A stretch of 20,634 nt of DNA, taken from Dehalococcoidales bacterium (GTDB lineage: Bacteria; Chloroflexota; Dehalococcoidia; Dehalococcoidales; Fen-1064). Where the stretch lies: positions 1 to 20,634 of the forward strand of contig JAQTPO010000019.1 in NCBI GenBank assembly GCA_028712845.1. The letters run 5' to 3'. Within the stretch, counting starts at the first letter, position 1; each line of letters begins with the position of its first letter. The notes under the pieces are model-generated. The model was not told the origin of the DNA. It saw nothing but the letters and a program-made list of their open reading frames with translations, and ran no database searches. The position numbers and the translations under genes were made by a program. Positions 14,497 to 20,634 of this stretch are shown here, piece after piece.

Positions 14497-14883
14497 TTAC
14501 GGTGTTACTTGTGCAACCGTCCCTGTGGCAGTAAAGGTATAGGTACAACCCGACTTTACCAGACCATTAGCATCAAGACCGGTCATGTAAGCGCTAAGGA
14601 GCAGTGGAGTTGTGTCCGTAGTAGCGACGGTATCCATATCAGCGGTGGCTGTGGTTACCGGAGTTAGCAACGCTGTAGCGCTATCCGCCAGCATTGCCGT
14701 CACGGCTGTCTGGACATTACTCAGTTCGGTTGCGTAAGACTGAGTTTTCCCTGTGCCGATGAATTTGCTCACGTTAGGGACAGCTACGGCCGCCAATACA
14801 CCCAGTATAGCAACCACGACCAGTAGTTCCACCAGGGTGAAGCCCTTCTGCCCATAACGGAACTGTTTGAAAATTTTTTTCAT
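14497..14883 (-). CDS. pilA: Major type IV pilin (PilA-like)
   Basis: This 128-residue prepilin has a 14-residue basic leader ending QKG, then FTLVELLVVVAILGVLAAVAVP, a class IVa cleavage site with E at mature position 5. The mature subunit is only about 114 residues. It has an amphipathic helix extension (VSKFIGTGKTQSYATELSNVQTAV), a Thr/Ala-rich small globular part and a single cysteine (SGCTYTF), so there is no disulfide-bonded D-region. AAGGAGA (14891-14897) lies seven bases before the ATG, which decides against an upstream in-frame ATG at 14970. It is transcribed opposite to the assembly genes with its own terminator, consistent with much higher expression. Its small size resembles short pilins of Geobacter and Chloroflexota. 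Conductivity cannot be inferred, because few aromatics are present. Confidence 0.93.
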   Translation of the reverse strand: MKKIFKQFRYGQKGFTLVELLVVVAILGVLAAVAVPNVSKFIGTGKTQSYATELSNVQTAVTAMLADSATALLTPVTTATADMDTVATTDTTPLLLSAYMTGLDANGLVKSGCTYTFTATGTVAQVTP

Positions 14884-14950
14884 TAGTTTCTCTCCTTGTG
14901 TTATTTTGTTACTATTGTGTATATTTTGTCTTTTTTTAAGACCTAGTATC

Positions 14951-14978
14951 AGTTTACCAGATTCCAGCACCAGGTCAA
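14951..14978 (-). promoter_or_regulatory. Candidate promoter of the major pilin gene
   Basis: On the minus strand, TTGACC (14973-14978) and TAAACT (14951-14956) are 16 bases apart, giving a leader of about 60 bases. The leader includes a weak GTCTT/AAGAC hairpin (14926-14941). No sigma-54 GG-N10-GC motif was found in this intergenic region. Confidence 0.4.
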
Positions 14979-15003
14979 TGAACCATTAGTAATACTTCAG
15001 GGT

Positions 15004-15017
15004 AAGACTAAAGTCCT
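15004..15017. promoter_or_regulatory. Palindromic operator candidate between pilA and pilD
   Basis: AAGACTAAAGTCCT contains the perfect dyad GACT-AA-AGTC (15006-15015). It lies centrally in the 209-base divergent region between the pilin and prepilin peptidase genes. It resembles the GTACCAAAGTAC dyad in the promoter spacer of the regulator gene downstream (15921-15932). Such sites would suit a dimeric LuxR/NarL-type regulator. This is inference. Confidence 0.3.
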
Positions 15018-15083
15018 ATATTCGTGTCTCAGTAGTACCATAACTGTCCTGACCTATTGACGTAAGGAGGAAAAACATTCACA

Positions 15084-15089
15084 ATGTAA
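15084..15089 (+). CDS. Minimal start-stop reading frame (ATG-TAA) ahead of pilD
   Basis: An ATG followed directly by TAA lies 13 bases after AAGGAGG (15064-15070) and three bases before the pilD ATG. The strong ribosome binding site is 22 bases from the pilD start, too far for normal use, but within reach of the ATG-TAA. A start-stop element of this kind could hold or reinitiate ribosomes and so tune pilD translation. It may equally be coincidental. Confidence 0.3.
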   Translation: M

Positions 15090-15092
15090 CAC

Positions 15093-15854
15093 ATGGAAAT
15101 CGTACTGACTGTCATCTTCGGAATGCTGGGAGCAGTAATCGGCAGTTTTCTGAATGTTTGCATCGACCGTTTACCTTCAGGCAAATCACTGGTTTATCCC
15201 CCGTCAGCTTGTGATGCCTGTCAGCGGCGTCTTTCATGGCTTGACCTTTTTCCGGTCTTCAGCTATCTCTTTCTGCGCGGGCGGTGCCGGTTTTGCCAGG
15301 CTCACATTCTTCAACGTGTTTTCTGGGTAGAACTTAGCACCGGTCTGTTATTCGCTTTCCTTTATTTACATTATGGCTTAGCGCCAGAACTACCGCTCAC
15401 CATTTTCTACGGCAGCGTCTTAATCGTACTGGCGCTAATTGACCTTGAGCACAAACTTATTCTTAATAAAATCGTTTACCCGGTTGCAGTCATTGCCATC
15501 ATCATTAACATCTTCTTGCCTGAATTTGGTCTCAAGAGTTTTCTTTATGGACTGCTGGGAGGCGCTATCGGCTTCATTATCCTATTTCTGCCAGCCCTTA
15601 TATATAGCAAAGGTATGGGCTGGGGTGATGTGAAAATGGCAGGACTGATTGGATTGATGGTCGGATTCCCCCGTGTTTTCGTAGCTGTTATCGGAGGAAT
15701 CATACTTGGCGGACTGGTAGCTCTCCTCCTGCTGCTCCTTAAAAAGAAAGGGCGGAAAGATGGAATACCGTTCGGTCCCTTCCTGGCACTGGCAACAATG
15801 GCTGCTATTTTTTGGGGCAACCCCATTCTGAATTGGTATTTAAGCCTATTTTAA
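15093..15854 (+). CDS. pilD: Prepilin peptidase PilD (A24 aspartic protease)
   Basis: This 253-residue polytopic membrane enzyme cleaves prepilin leaders after glycine and, in bifunctional members, N-methylates the new terminus. The N-terminal domain has IGSFLNVCIDRLP and a zinc-binding tetracysteine, C40-x2-C43 and C65-x2-C68, as in bifunctional PilD. The two catalytic aspartates are D117 in ALIDLEHKLILN and D179 in the GMGWGDVKM (GxGD) motif. About seven membrane helices are evident. It is likely the processing enzyme for the four pilin-like proteins encoded in this window. The ATG is the only plausible start, because an in-frame stop lies two codons upstream (15087). The ribosome binding site is unusually distant. 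Confidence 0.95.
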   Translation: MEIVLTVIFGMLGAVIGSFLNVCIDRLPSGKSLVYPPSACDACQRRLSWLDLFPVFSYLFLRGRCRFCQAHILQRVFWVELSTGLLFAFLYLHYGLAPELPLTIFYGSVLIVLALIDLEHKLILNKIVYPVAVIAIIINIFLPEFGLKSFLYGLLGGAIGFIILFLPALIYSKGMGWGDVKMAGLIGLMVGFPRVFVAVIGGIILGGLVALLLLLLKKKGRKDGIPFGPFLALATMAAIFWGNPILNWYLSLF

Positions 15855-15913
15855 TATCCGGGTAAGCCCGTTATAAACAAAACATAAACATTTTGTCACA
15901 TTCTAAATATATA

Positions 15914-15942
15914 TTGACAAGTACCAAAGTACGTACTATAAT
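15914..15942 (+). promoter_or_regulatory. Consensus sigma-70-type promoter with palindromic spacer
   Basis: TTGACA (15914-15919) and TATAAT (15937-15942) are exactly 17 bases apart, a perfect consensus. The spacer holds GTACCAAAGTAC (15921-15932) and GTACGTAC (15929-15936), dyads well placed for a repressor or autoregulator. A further AAGTAC half-site lies at 15953-15958, near the predicted start. A promoter this strong usually needs repression. Confidence 0.85.
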
Positions 15943-15948
15943 AAATTT

Positions 15949-16055
15949 CACCAAGTACGGAAGCCCCTCGGGAAATTGTGTTTACTATGGCACAACCGGG
16001 CGGGCAATTTTTTGCCCATCATGCCGAAGCAATTATAACGATTAGTGAGGTGTCA
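15949..16055 (+). promoter_or_regulatory. Structured 5' leader of the LuxR-type regulator gene
   Basis: About 107 bases separate the predicted transcript start from the ATG at 16056. The leader contains a perfect hairpin GGGCAA-TTTT-TTGCCC (16002-16017) and a GC-rich stretch, CCCCTCGGG (15964-15972). It does not match a riboswitch class recognised by eye. It may simply be an untranslated leader with moderate structure. Confidence 0.35.
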
Positions 16056-16730
16056 ATGATTGATAAAATAAAAGCCATGGTCATTAGCCAGCAACCTCTC
16101 TTCCGTGAAGGGATATGGCACACCCTTTCGGCTACAAATGATATGGAAGTAGCCACTGCCGAAATTACCGATGCGTTGCTTGCCGAAATTGTGGATGCGC
16201 AACCGCATATCGCTCTGGTAGATGTGGATAGCTCCCCGGAAGATAGTTTTAAACTGGTACGCCGGATGAAGCAGTGCTTGCCCGACGTAGGACTGATAAT
16301 ACTATCCTCCAATCAAAATAACAACCAATTCTTTCAGGCTCTTAAAGTTCAAGCCTATGCTTGCCTTAATAAGGAAGTAACTGCGGACAAGCTTATTGAC
16401 GCTGTACGTAACGTAGTGAATGGCACGCAATCAATTGATGCAAACTTCACCACCAGACAAACGGTGGCAATGCAGGCTCTGCACAAGTTTCAGGAATTCT
16501 CATGGAAAACTGAAGATGAAGACATCAACTCACCGCTGACTACGCGAGAAACTGAGATTCTAAATTATGTTGCACAGGGGTGTCTTAACAAGCAGATAGC
16601 TACCGAACTGGGTATCAGTGAACAGACTATTAAGAACCACGTTACATCAATACTCCGCAAGCTTAATGCCGGCGCGCGTACCGAGGCGGTGGTGGTTGCC
16701 ATCAGACAGGGACTAATCACTATTACCTAG
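16056..16730 (+). CDS. LuxR/NarL-family response regulator with degenerate receiver
   Basis: This 224-residue DNA-binding regulator has an N-terminal receiver-like domain (about 1-120) and a C-terminal LuxR helix-turn-helix (about 158-224, LTTRETEILNYVAQGCLNKQIATELGISEQTIKNHVTSIL). The receiver retains the phosphoacceptor-position aspartate D56 (ALVDVD) and the conserved lysine K106 (LNKEV). The acidic pair that binds magnesium is replaced by Q12-Q13 in SQQPLFREG, where DDHPLFREG is usual. Phosphorylation may therefore be impaired. No histidine kinase is adjacent. GTGAGG (16045-16050) sets the start five bases upstream of the ATG. An in-frame GTG at 15978 would add 26 residues but overlaps the structured leader. 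A role in controlling the neighbouring pilus genes is plausible but inferred from position only. Confidence 0.88.
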   Translation: MIDKIKAMVISQQPLFREGIWHTLSATNDMEVATAEITDALLAEIVDAQPHIALVDVDSSPEDSFKLVRRMKQCLPDVGLIILSSNQNNNQFFQALKVQAYACLNKEVTADKLIDAVRNVVNGTQSIDANFTTRQTVAMQALHKFQEFSWKTEDEDINSPLTTRETEILNYVAQGCLNKQIATELGISEQTIKNHVTSILRKLNAGARTEAVVVAIRQGLITIT

Positions 16731-16784
16731 CCACAAAACCCTCTGCAAAATGTTGTAAAGGAAACAGAAAGAAACGATAACCGC

Positions 16785-16887
16785 TGCGAATCCTTCATTA
16801 GAAGGACGTGGCAATCTGACACTGCGGTGTCGGATTGCTTAGGGTACGGAGTTTATCCTGAGGAAACAAAGGATAAACTCGCAATGA
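16785..16887. repeat. Dispersed CATTGCGAG-type repeat, copy 3
   Basis: This intergenic 100-bp stretch contains GAAGGACGTGGCAATCT (as in the copy at 3406-3498) and, on the opposite strand, a 22-base block identical to the copy at 1164-1220. It ends with the inverted terminus CTCGCAATGA. The left terminus is degenerate (CTGCGAATCC). An internal ACACTGCGGTGT palindrome is present. It fills most of the space between the regulator and the small membrane protein gene. Confidence 0.75.
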
Positions 16888-16978
16888 TAAAACCAACCAA
16901 AAGCAATAATAAATGCCATCATAGGCAAATAGAACCAGAAATCTTATTATCTTGTCATAAAAGGGATGATTTCGTACG

Positions 16979-17305
16979 TTGAAGAACAAAACCGTCAGTT
17001 CCAGCAATACCACTGTGATGAAATATCTCTCTGCAATATTGATTGCGCTGGTAACCGTCGATGGCATACTAACCAATCTTCTCATAAAGTATGACATAGC
17101 GCGGGAAGGTAATCCTTTTCTCAAAGTGTTAGCGGGGGAAGGCATTTTTCTCGCGGTAAAACTGGTCGGGGCAATCCTCTGTGTCCTGCTTCTCTGGGAT
17201 ATCTACCGCCACTGGCATAAGCTGGCTTTCATCAGCATTTGTTTTTTCGTGGGAATTTATGCCGTTATTGTAGGCTGGAACATGGCATTACTTATTATCA
17301 GCTAA
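16979..17305 (+). CDS. Small membrane protein, DUF5658-like
   Basis: This 108-residue protein has three hydrophobic helices: about 15-35 (LSAILIALVTVDGILTNLLI), 52-73 (GIFLAVKLVGAILCVLLLW) and 83-107. It contains the polar-helix pattern TVDGILTNLLIKYDIAREGNPFLK, typical of DUF5658-like membrane proteins of unknown function. The TTG start is preceded by AAGGGAT at about 11 bases. The first ATG in frame (17018) has no ribosome binding site but would keep all three helices. No partner gene is evident, and it is isolated between a repeat copy and a terminator. Subfamily assignment is tentative. Confidence 0.65.
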   Translation: MKNKTVSSSNTTVMKYLSAILIALVTVDGILTNLLIKYDIAREGNPFLKVLAGEGIFLAVKLVGAILCVLLLWDIYRHWHKLAFISICFFVGIYAVIVGWNMALLIIS

Positions 17306-17332
17306 TTCATCACTGTTAGAAAACACAAAACA

Positions 17333-17371
17333 GAAATGGGGCATTCAGATATGTAGTGAATGCCCCATTTC
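17333..17371. terminator. Bidirectional terminator between convergent genes
   Basis: A perfect 15-bp stem, GAAATGGGGCATTCA (17333-17347) with TGAATGCCCCATTTC (17357-17371), has a nine-base loop. It lies between the plus-strand membrane protein gene and the minus-strand thiolase gene. On the minus strand it is followed by a T-rich TGTTTTGTGTTTT. On the plus strand the T-run is weaker. Confidence 0.85.
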
Positions 17372-17400
17372 ATTAGTTCAATTTATTATTTAAGCGTTTT

Positions 17401-18627
17401 TTATTGCTCGTTCTTGATGATAATAGCGACACCCTGACCACCGCCGACACAAGGAGTAGCGCAACCATACTTGCCGCCTTCCAGATTCAGGATTCTGGCA
17501 AGCGTGCCGACCAGTCTATTACCGGTAGCTCCCAGAGGATGGCCAATGGCAACACCGCCACCTTTAACATTGACTTTATCCGGGTTAATACCCAGTTCTC
17601 TCATCGCATAAAGTGGAACGACTGCGAATGCTTCGTTAATTTCCCAGAAATCAATATCGCTGACGGTTAAATTAGCCGCTTTGAGCGCTCTCTTAACGGC
17701 GGGGACAGGACCCATACCCATCATTGTGGGGTCAACACCAGCCATCCCCGTAGCAACGAAGCTTGCCATCGGTTTTAAGCCGTATTCTTTGGCTTTTTCT
17801 CTCGTCATCCACATCGTAGCGCTAGCCGCAGCATTCAATGGGGATGAGTTACCCGCTGTGATAACACCATCTGCTGTAAATGCAGGCTTCAGTGTTCTCA
17901 TCTGTTCCAGTGTAGTGTCACCACGAACTGCCTGGTCAACATCGATCATTATTTTCTTGCCATCAGGAGTCGTGCCTTCAACCGGCATAATCTCACCCTT
18001 GAAATAGCCGTCCTTAATGGCTTTACCGGCGAGTTGATGACTGCGGAATGCCCACTTGTCCATCTCATCACGGCTGATACCGGCAAATTTACCCAGCTTC
18101 TCTGCAGTTAAACCCATATTTGTAGTAGTGCCAATATCAATGAACTTATATTTGGGGTCCTTGTAGAATTTCGGGCTCGGACCCGCGTTGGGACCAAATT
18201 GAGGTGCTTCTTCTTTGCCAATCCCACCAATCGGAAGATGCGTCATATGCTCGATACCAACGGATACAATAATATCGGAATAGCCGCACATGATTTCCAT
18301 TGCACCGTTGCAGATGGTGGTCATAGTAGAAGCACACTGGCGGTCAACAAAGTGCGCCGGCACAGTGAGCGGCAAATCAGCCAGGAAATTGATGAATCTC
18401 CCGCCCATTGTAAATTGTTCACCCGCTGCTCTGGCTGAACCGACGATTACTTCGTCAATACTTTCCGGTTTAATGCCGCTTCGTTTGACCATTTCCTTAA
18501 CGAGCTGTCCACCCATCTCATCAACACGGATGCTATTAAAAACATCCCTCTCCGGTTCCCTCGGTCTTGACCGTGAATTAGCTGTTCTTAAATAGCTTAC
18601 TAGAACTGCTTCCCTCATTTGCGCCAT
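17401..18627 (-). CDS. Thiolase (acetyl-CoA C-acyltransferase family)
   Basis: This 408-residue cytosolic enzyme cleaves 3-ketoacyl-CoA with CoA, or condenses acetyl-CoA. Catalytic residues are seen: nucleophile C98 in DRQCASTMT, the NEAFA motif, H363 in GGGVAIGHPLGATG and C393 in ATPCVGGGQG. The N-terminal region between RTA and the first helix is longer and more charged than usual (NSRSRPREPERDVFNSIRVDEM). AGGAGGGAG sits just upstream of the ATG. It is the last gene of a minus-strand group after two acyl-CoA dehydrogenases, with a 73-base gap, and a terminator follows. Beta-oxidation of fatty or aromatic-derived acyl-CoA is likely. Direction and chain-length preference cannot be read from sequence. 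Confidence 0.93.
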   Translation of the reverse strand: MAQMREAVLVSYLRTANSRSRPREPERDVFNSIRVDEMGGQLVKEMVKRSGIKPESIDEVIVGSARAAGEQFTMGGRFINFLADLPLTVPAHFVDRQCASTMTTICNGAMEIMCGYSDIIVSVGIEHMTHLPIGGIGKEEAPQFGPNAGPSPKFYKDPKYKFIDIGTTTNMGLTAEKLGKFAGISRDEMDKWAFRSHQLAGKAIKDGYFKGEIMPVEGTTPDGKKIMIDVDQAVRGDTTLEQMRTLKPAFTADGVITAGNSSPLNAAASATMWMTREKAKEYGLKPMASFVATGMAGVDPTMMGMGPVPAVKRALKAANLTVSDIDFWEINEAFAVVPLYAMRELGINPDKVNVKGGGVAIGHPLGATGNRLVGTLARILNLEGGKYGCATPCVGGGQGVAIIIKNEQ

Positions 18628-18700
18628 GATAAAAACTCCCTCCTGTATTTATTTTTTGAATGACACAGATAAATCGGCTTCTTGCCGAATAGTTCACGAA

Positions 18701-19894
18701 TCATTTCAATTGTTCCCGGGAAAAACCGAGTATGCGGCGGGCAATTACCAGCATATTGATTTGTCCCGTGCCTTCGAATATATCATTAATTTTAGCATCT
18801 CTCATCCATTTTTCCAAGAGAAGCTTCCTTGAGTAACCCAGCGGCCCCATAATCTCAATCGCCTTTTGCGTGATTCTGGTGACCGCCAGACCCGCCTTCG
18901 CCTTTGCCATTGACGCTTCCAGATTGTTCGGTTTACCCTGATTCATCAGCCACACGGCGCGTAGCATCAGCAGCTTCGCTGCTTTATACTGTGATTCCAT
19001 TTCCATCAGGTCGCGTTCGATTGCTGTCAATTTCGTACGTGGTAATGCGTACCCCGGTTCTACGCCTTCTTTTTTCAGCTCCTCTTTAACAAAATCCAGA
19101 GCCGCCCGCCCTACTCCCAGCGCCATAGCGGCGATAATGGGACGTGTAGCATCGAAGGTAGCCATCGCTTTCCGGAAACCGGCAGTGCCGCCACTCTCTG
19201 TATCTCTTACTTCCGGACTGCCTAATATATTTTCATAGGGTATGCGGCAGTTCTCCAGCACAATGGCAGCGGTATCGCTGGCTCGTATTCCCAGCTTCTT
19301 CTCCTGCTTCTCCAGCCTCATACCATGCGTACCGCCTTCCACGACAAATGGTTTCATCCCTGCCCGCCCCGACGCTTTGTTGACCGTCGCCCAGACAACG
19401 ACCAATCCACCCGGTTCCTCAAGCGCTCTTTTTCCACCGGTAACAAATATCTTTTCACCATTCAGAACCCACTCCTTTCCATCGAGAACGGCGGTAGTCT
19501 GAATGGCAGAGGTATCAGAACCGCAGCCCGGTTCCGTCATCGCCATTGCGCCCCATTTTGGATTCCCTTCAGTAAACCGCTTCAAAAAACGCGCCTTCTG
19601 TTCTGGCGTGCCGCTTGCCCCGATAGCAGCACCCCCCAGACCGGAGCCCGGGTTTGCCAGCATCAAACCGGCATCGCCCCAGTAAGACTCTTCTACTCTC
19701 AGTACCAGGCTCATACCACCTGACGCTCCCTGTCCGGCATTTCTATTTCGCCACATATTATCTATAAATTCCACAGGCTTTTCATGTTCGTGTTCATCAT
19801 AATAACGCGCCAGAGGGCGCACAAATTCCAGCGCTTCTTTGTGCGCCTTTTCCACAACCAGTCGTTCTTCAGGAGTCAATTCAAAATCTATCAT
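18701..19894 (-). CDS. Acyl-CoA dehydrogenase
   Basis: This 397-residue FAD enzyme forms the alpha-beta double bond of an acyl-CoA and passes electrons to electron-transfer flavoprotein. Signature 1 is present (AMTEPGCGSDTSA). The catalytic base is probably E374 in the C-terminal IFEGTGQINMLVIARRILGF, the usual position in short- and medium-chain enzymes. Signature 2 is altered, EIMGPLGYS having proline for the usual Gly/Ser. The length is normal. An AGGAGA ribosome binding site precedes the ATG, and the gap from the upstream dehydrogenase gene is 12 bases, so they are co-transcribed. Substrate class (fatty, branched or aromatic acyl-CoA) is not determinable. Confidence 0.92.
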   Translation of the reverse strand: MIDFELTPEERLVVEKAHKEALEFVRPLARYYDEHEHEKPVEFIDNMWRNRNAGQGASGGMSLVLRVEESYWGDAGLMLANPGSGLGGAAIGASGTPEQKARFLKRFTEGNPKWGAMAMTEPGCGSDTSAIQTTAVLDGKEWVLNGEKIFVTGGKRALEEPGGLVVVWATVNKASGRAGMKPFVVEGGTHGMRLEKQEKKLGIRASDTAAIVLENCRIPYENILGSPEVRDTESGGTAGFRKAMATFDATRPIIAAMALGVGRAALDFVKEELKKEGVEPGYALPRTKLTAIERDLMEMESQYKAAKLLMLRAVWLMNQGKPNNLEASMAKAKAGLAVTRITQKAIEIMGPLGYSRKLLLEKWMRDAKINDIFEGTGQINMLVIARRILGFSREQLK

Positions 19895-19906
19895 GCTTAT
19901 CTCCTA

Positions 19907-20634
19907 TCAGATAATTGCCATACCGTTGAAAGTAGTGAAACCACGACCATTCCGGAACCACAACTCCACCGGATGTTCGCGGATATAACCGTGCCCGCCG
20001 AGTACCTGAACGGCACGGTCTGTTACCATTAGTACCATATCATCCGCATAATTCTTAAGTAGCGAAGCCTCTTTGGTGGCATCCTGTTTTTTATCAATCT
20101 TCCAGGCGGCTTCCCATGTCATCAGTCTGGTGGCATCAATCTCCATCGCCATCTCCGCCAACATAAAGGCAATCGCCTGTCTGGAAGCAATCGGTTCGCC
20201 GAAAGCAAAACGCTGTTTGGCATAGTCTCGTGAGTATTCAAACGCCGCGCGGGCTGTCCCGACCGCCATAGCTGAAAGCGCCACTTTTGAACAGTTCATC
20301 AGCAGGCCGAAATCACAGCCTTTCTCACCGCCGAGTCTATTTTCTTTAGGCACCCGGCAGTCTTTCAGTGAGACCTCATAGGTGGCAAGAGCTTTAATTC
20401 CCATGTTCTTTTCCCGCTCTCCGATTTGCAGACCGGGCGTGCCCTTTTCCACAATAAAACCCTGCACTTCCCCACCGTCTTTCGTGTAGATGAGGATAAA
20501 TTCGGCATCGGCGGCAAGCGGCACAAAGCACTTAATACCATTCAATACATAATCGCTGCCTTTTCGTTGAGCCGTAGCGGACAGTGAATTCGGGTCAAAT
20601 CTGAAACGCGGCTCAATCAGCGCGGCGGTGGCTC
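19907..20634 (-). CDS. Acyl-CoA dehydrogenase family protein, N-terminus beyond window
   Basis: About 241 residues are visible; the reading frame stays open to the window edge, where it reads ATALIEPRFRFDPNSLSAT, the typical flavin-binding segment. The gene therefore starts to the right of 20634. The C-terminal domain has QVLGGHGYIREHPVELWFRN, close to signature 2. The protein ends FTTFNGMAII, so the position where relatives carry the catalytic acid (E/D-G) is asparagine. It sits 12 bases upstream of the second dehydrogenase gene, and the pair may form a heteromeric enzyme in which one subunit is inactive, or may act separately. Its activity is uncertain because of the missing acid. Confidence 0.9.
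   Translation of the reverse strand, partial: ATAALIEPRFRFDPNSLSATAQRKGSDYVLNGIKCFVPLAADAEFILIYTKDGGEVQGFIVEKGTPGLQIGEREKNMGIKALATYEVSLKDCRVPKENRLGGEKGCDFGLLMNCSKVALSAMAVGTARAAFEYSRDYAKQRFAFGEPIASRQAIAFMLAEMAMEIDATRLMTWEAAWKIDKKQDATKEASLLKNYADDMVLMVTDRAVQVLGGHGYIREHPVELWFRNGRGFTTFNGMAII

Noticed and set aside
14452..14667. A 71-codon plus-strand open frame across the pilin gene
   Set aside because: It begins inside the pilin terminator and is antisense to the pilin, with no independent support.
14884..14970. An N-terminal extension of the pilin to an upstream ATG
   Set aside because: The extra 29 residues would give an implausibly long leader, and AAGGAGA points to the ATG at 14883.
15978..16055. 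GTG start adding 26 residues to the regulator
   Set aside because: The segment translates a hairpin-rich leader, and a ribosome binding site precedes the ATG at 16056.
15949..16055. A known riboswitch class in the regulator leader
   Set aside because: I could not match the conserved core of c-di-GMP, cobalamin, fluoride or other familiar classes, so only a structured leader is claimed.
19325..19723. A 132-codon plus-strand open frame inside the acyl-CoA dehydrogenase gene
   Set aside because: Antisense to a well-defined enzyme; Arg/His/Pro-rich composition typical of a shadow frame.

Overview
The window reads as a bacterial chromosome segment of moderate GC content. Its type IV pilus machinery looks like that of a single-membrane organism: there are ATPases, a platform protein, a PilM-PilN fusion, a PilO-like protein, pilins and a prepilin peptidase, but no PilP or PilQ outer-membrane secretin within the cluster. 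Together with the DUF2007 protein, the Lon-like AAA protease, the LuxR-type regulator and the beta-oxidation genes, this suggests a Chloroflexota (Dehalococcoidia-like) anaerobe. That assignment is an inference from gene content, not a sequence match.

Layout, left part (1-6603). A tRNA-Gly(UCC) on the minus strand runs off the left edge and has a clear sigma-70-type promoter. A plus-strand group follows: a MoxR-type AAA ATPase, a CoxE-type VWA protein and a SagB-type nitroreductase-fold protein. Next is a gene-free stretch holding a 280-bp MITE-like element with terminal inverted repeats and a 5-bp flanking duplication. After it come a small DUF2007 protein and an 826-residue Lon-like ATP-dependent protease.

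Middle part (6604-15854). This is a compact type IV pilus operon: pilB, pilC (apparently started by ATA), three minor-pilin-like genes, a PilO-like gene, a pilM-pilN fusion and pilT. The major pilin gene lies on the opposite strand with its own terminator. It is divergent from pilD, the prepilin peptidase. PilB would power assembly through PilC and the PilMN/PilO inner-membrane complex, PilT would power retraction, and PilD would process the pilins.

Right part (15855-20634). A LuxR-family regulator with a degenerate receiver domain sits behind a consensus promoter. A copy of a dispersed repeat and a small three-helix membrane protein (DUF5658-like) follow. A bidirectional terminator then separates these from a minus-strand fatty/aromatic acyl-CoA oxidation operon: a partial acyl-CoA dehydrogenase, a complete acyl-CoA dehydrogenase and a thiolase.

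The observations most worth follow-up are the MITE-like element with its nested repeat, the apparent ATA start of pilC, a promoter element shared by the Lon-like gene and the pilus operon, a 20-residue tandem duplication in the PilO-like protein, and the degenerate receiver of the regulator next to pilD.
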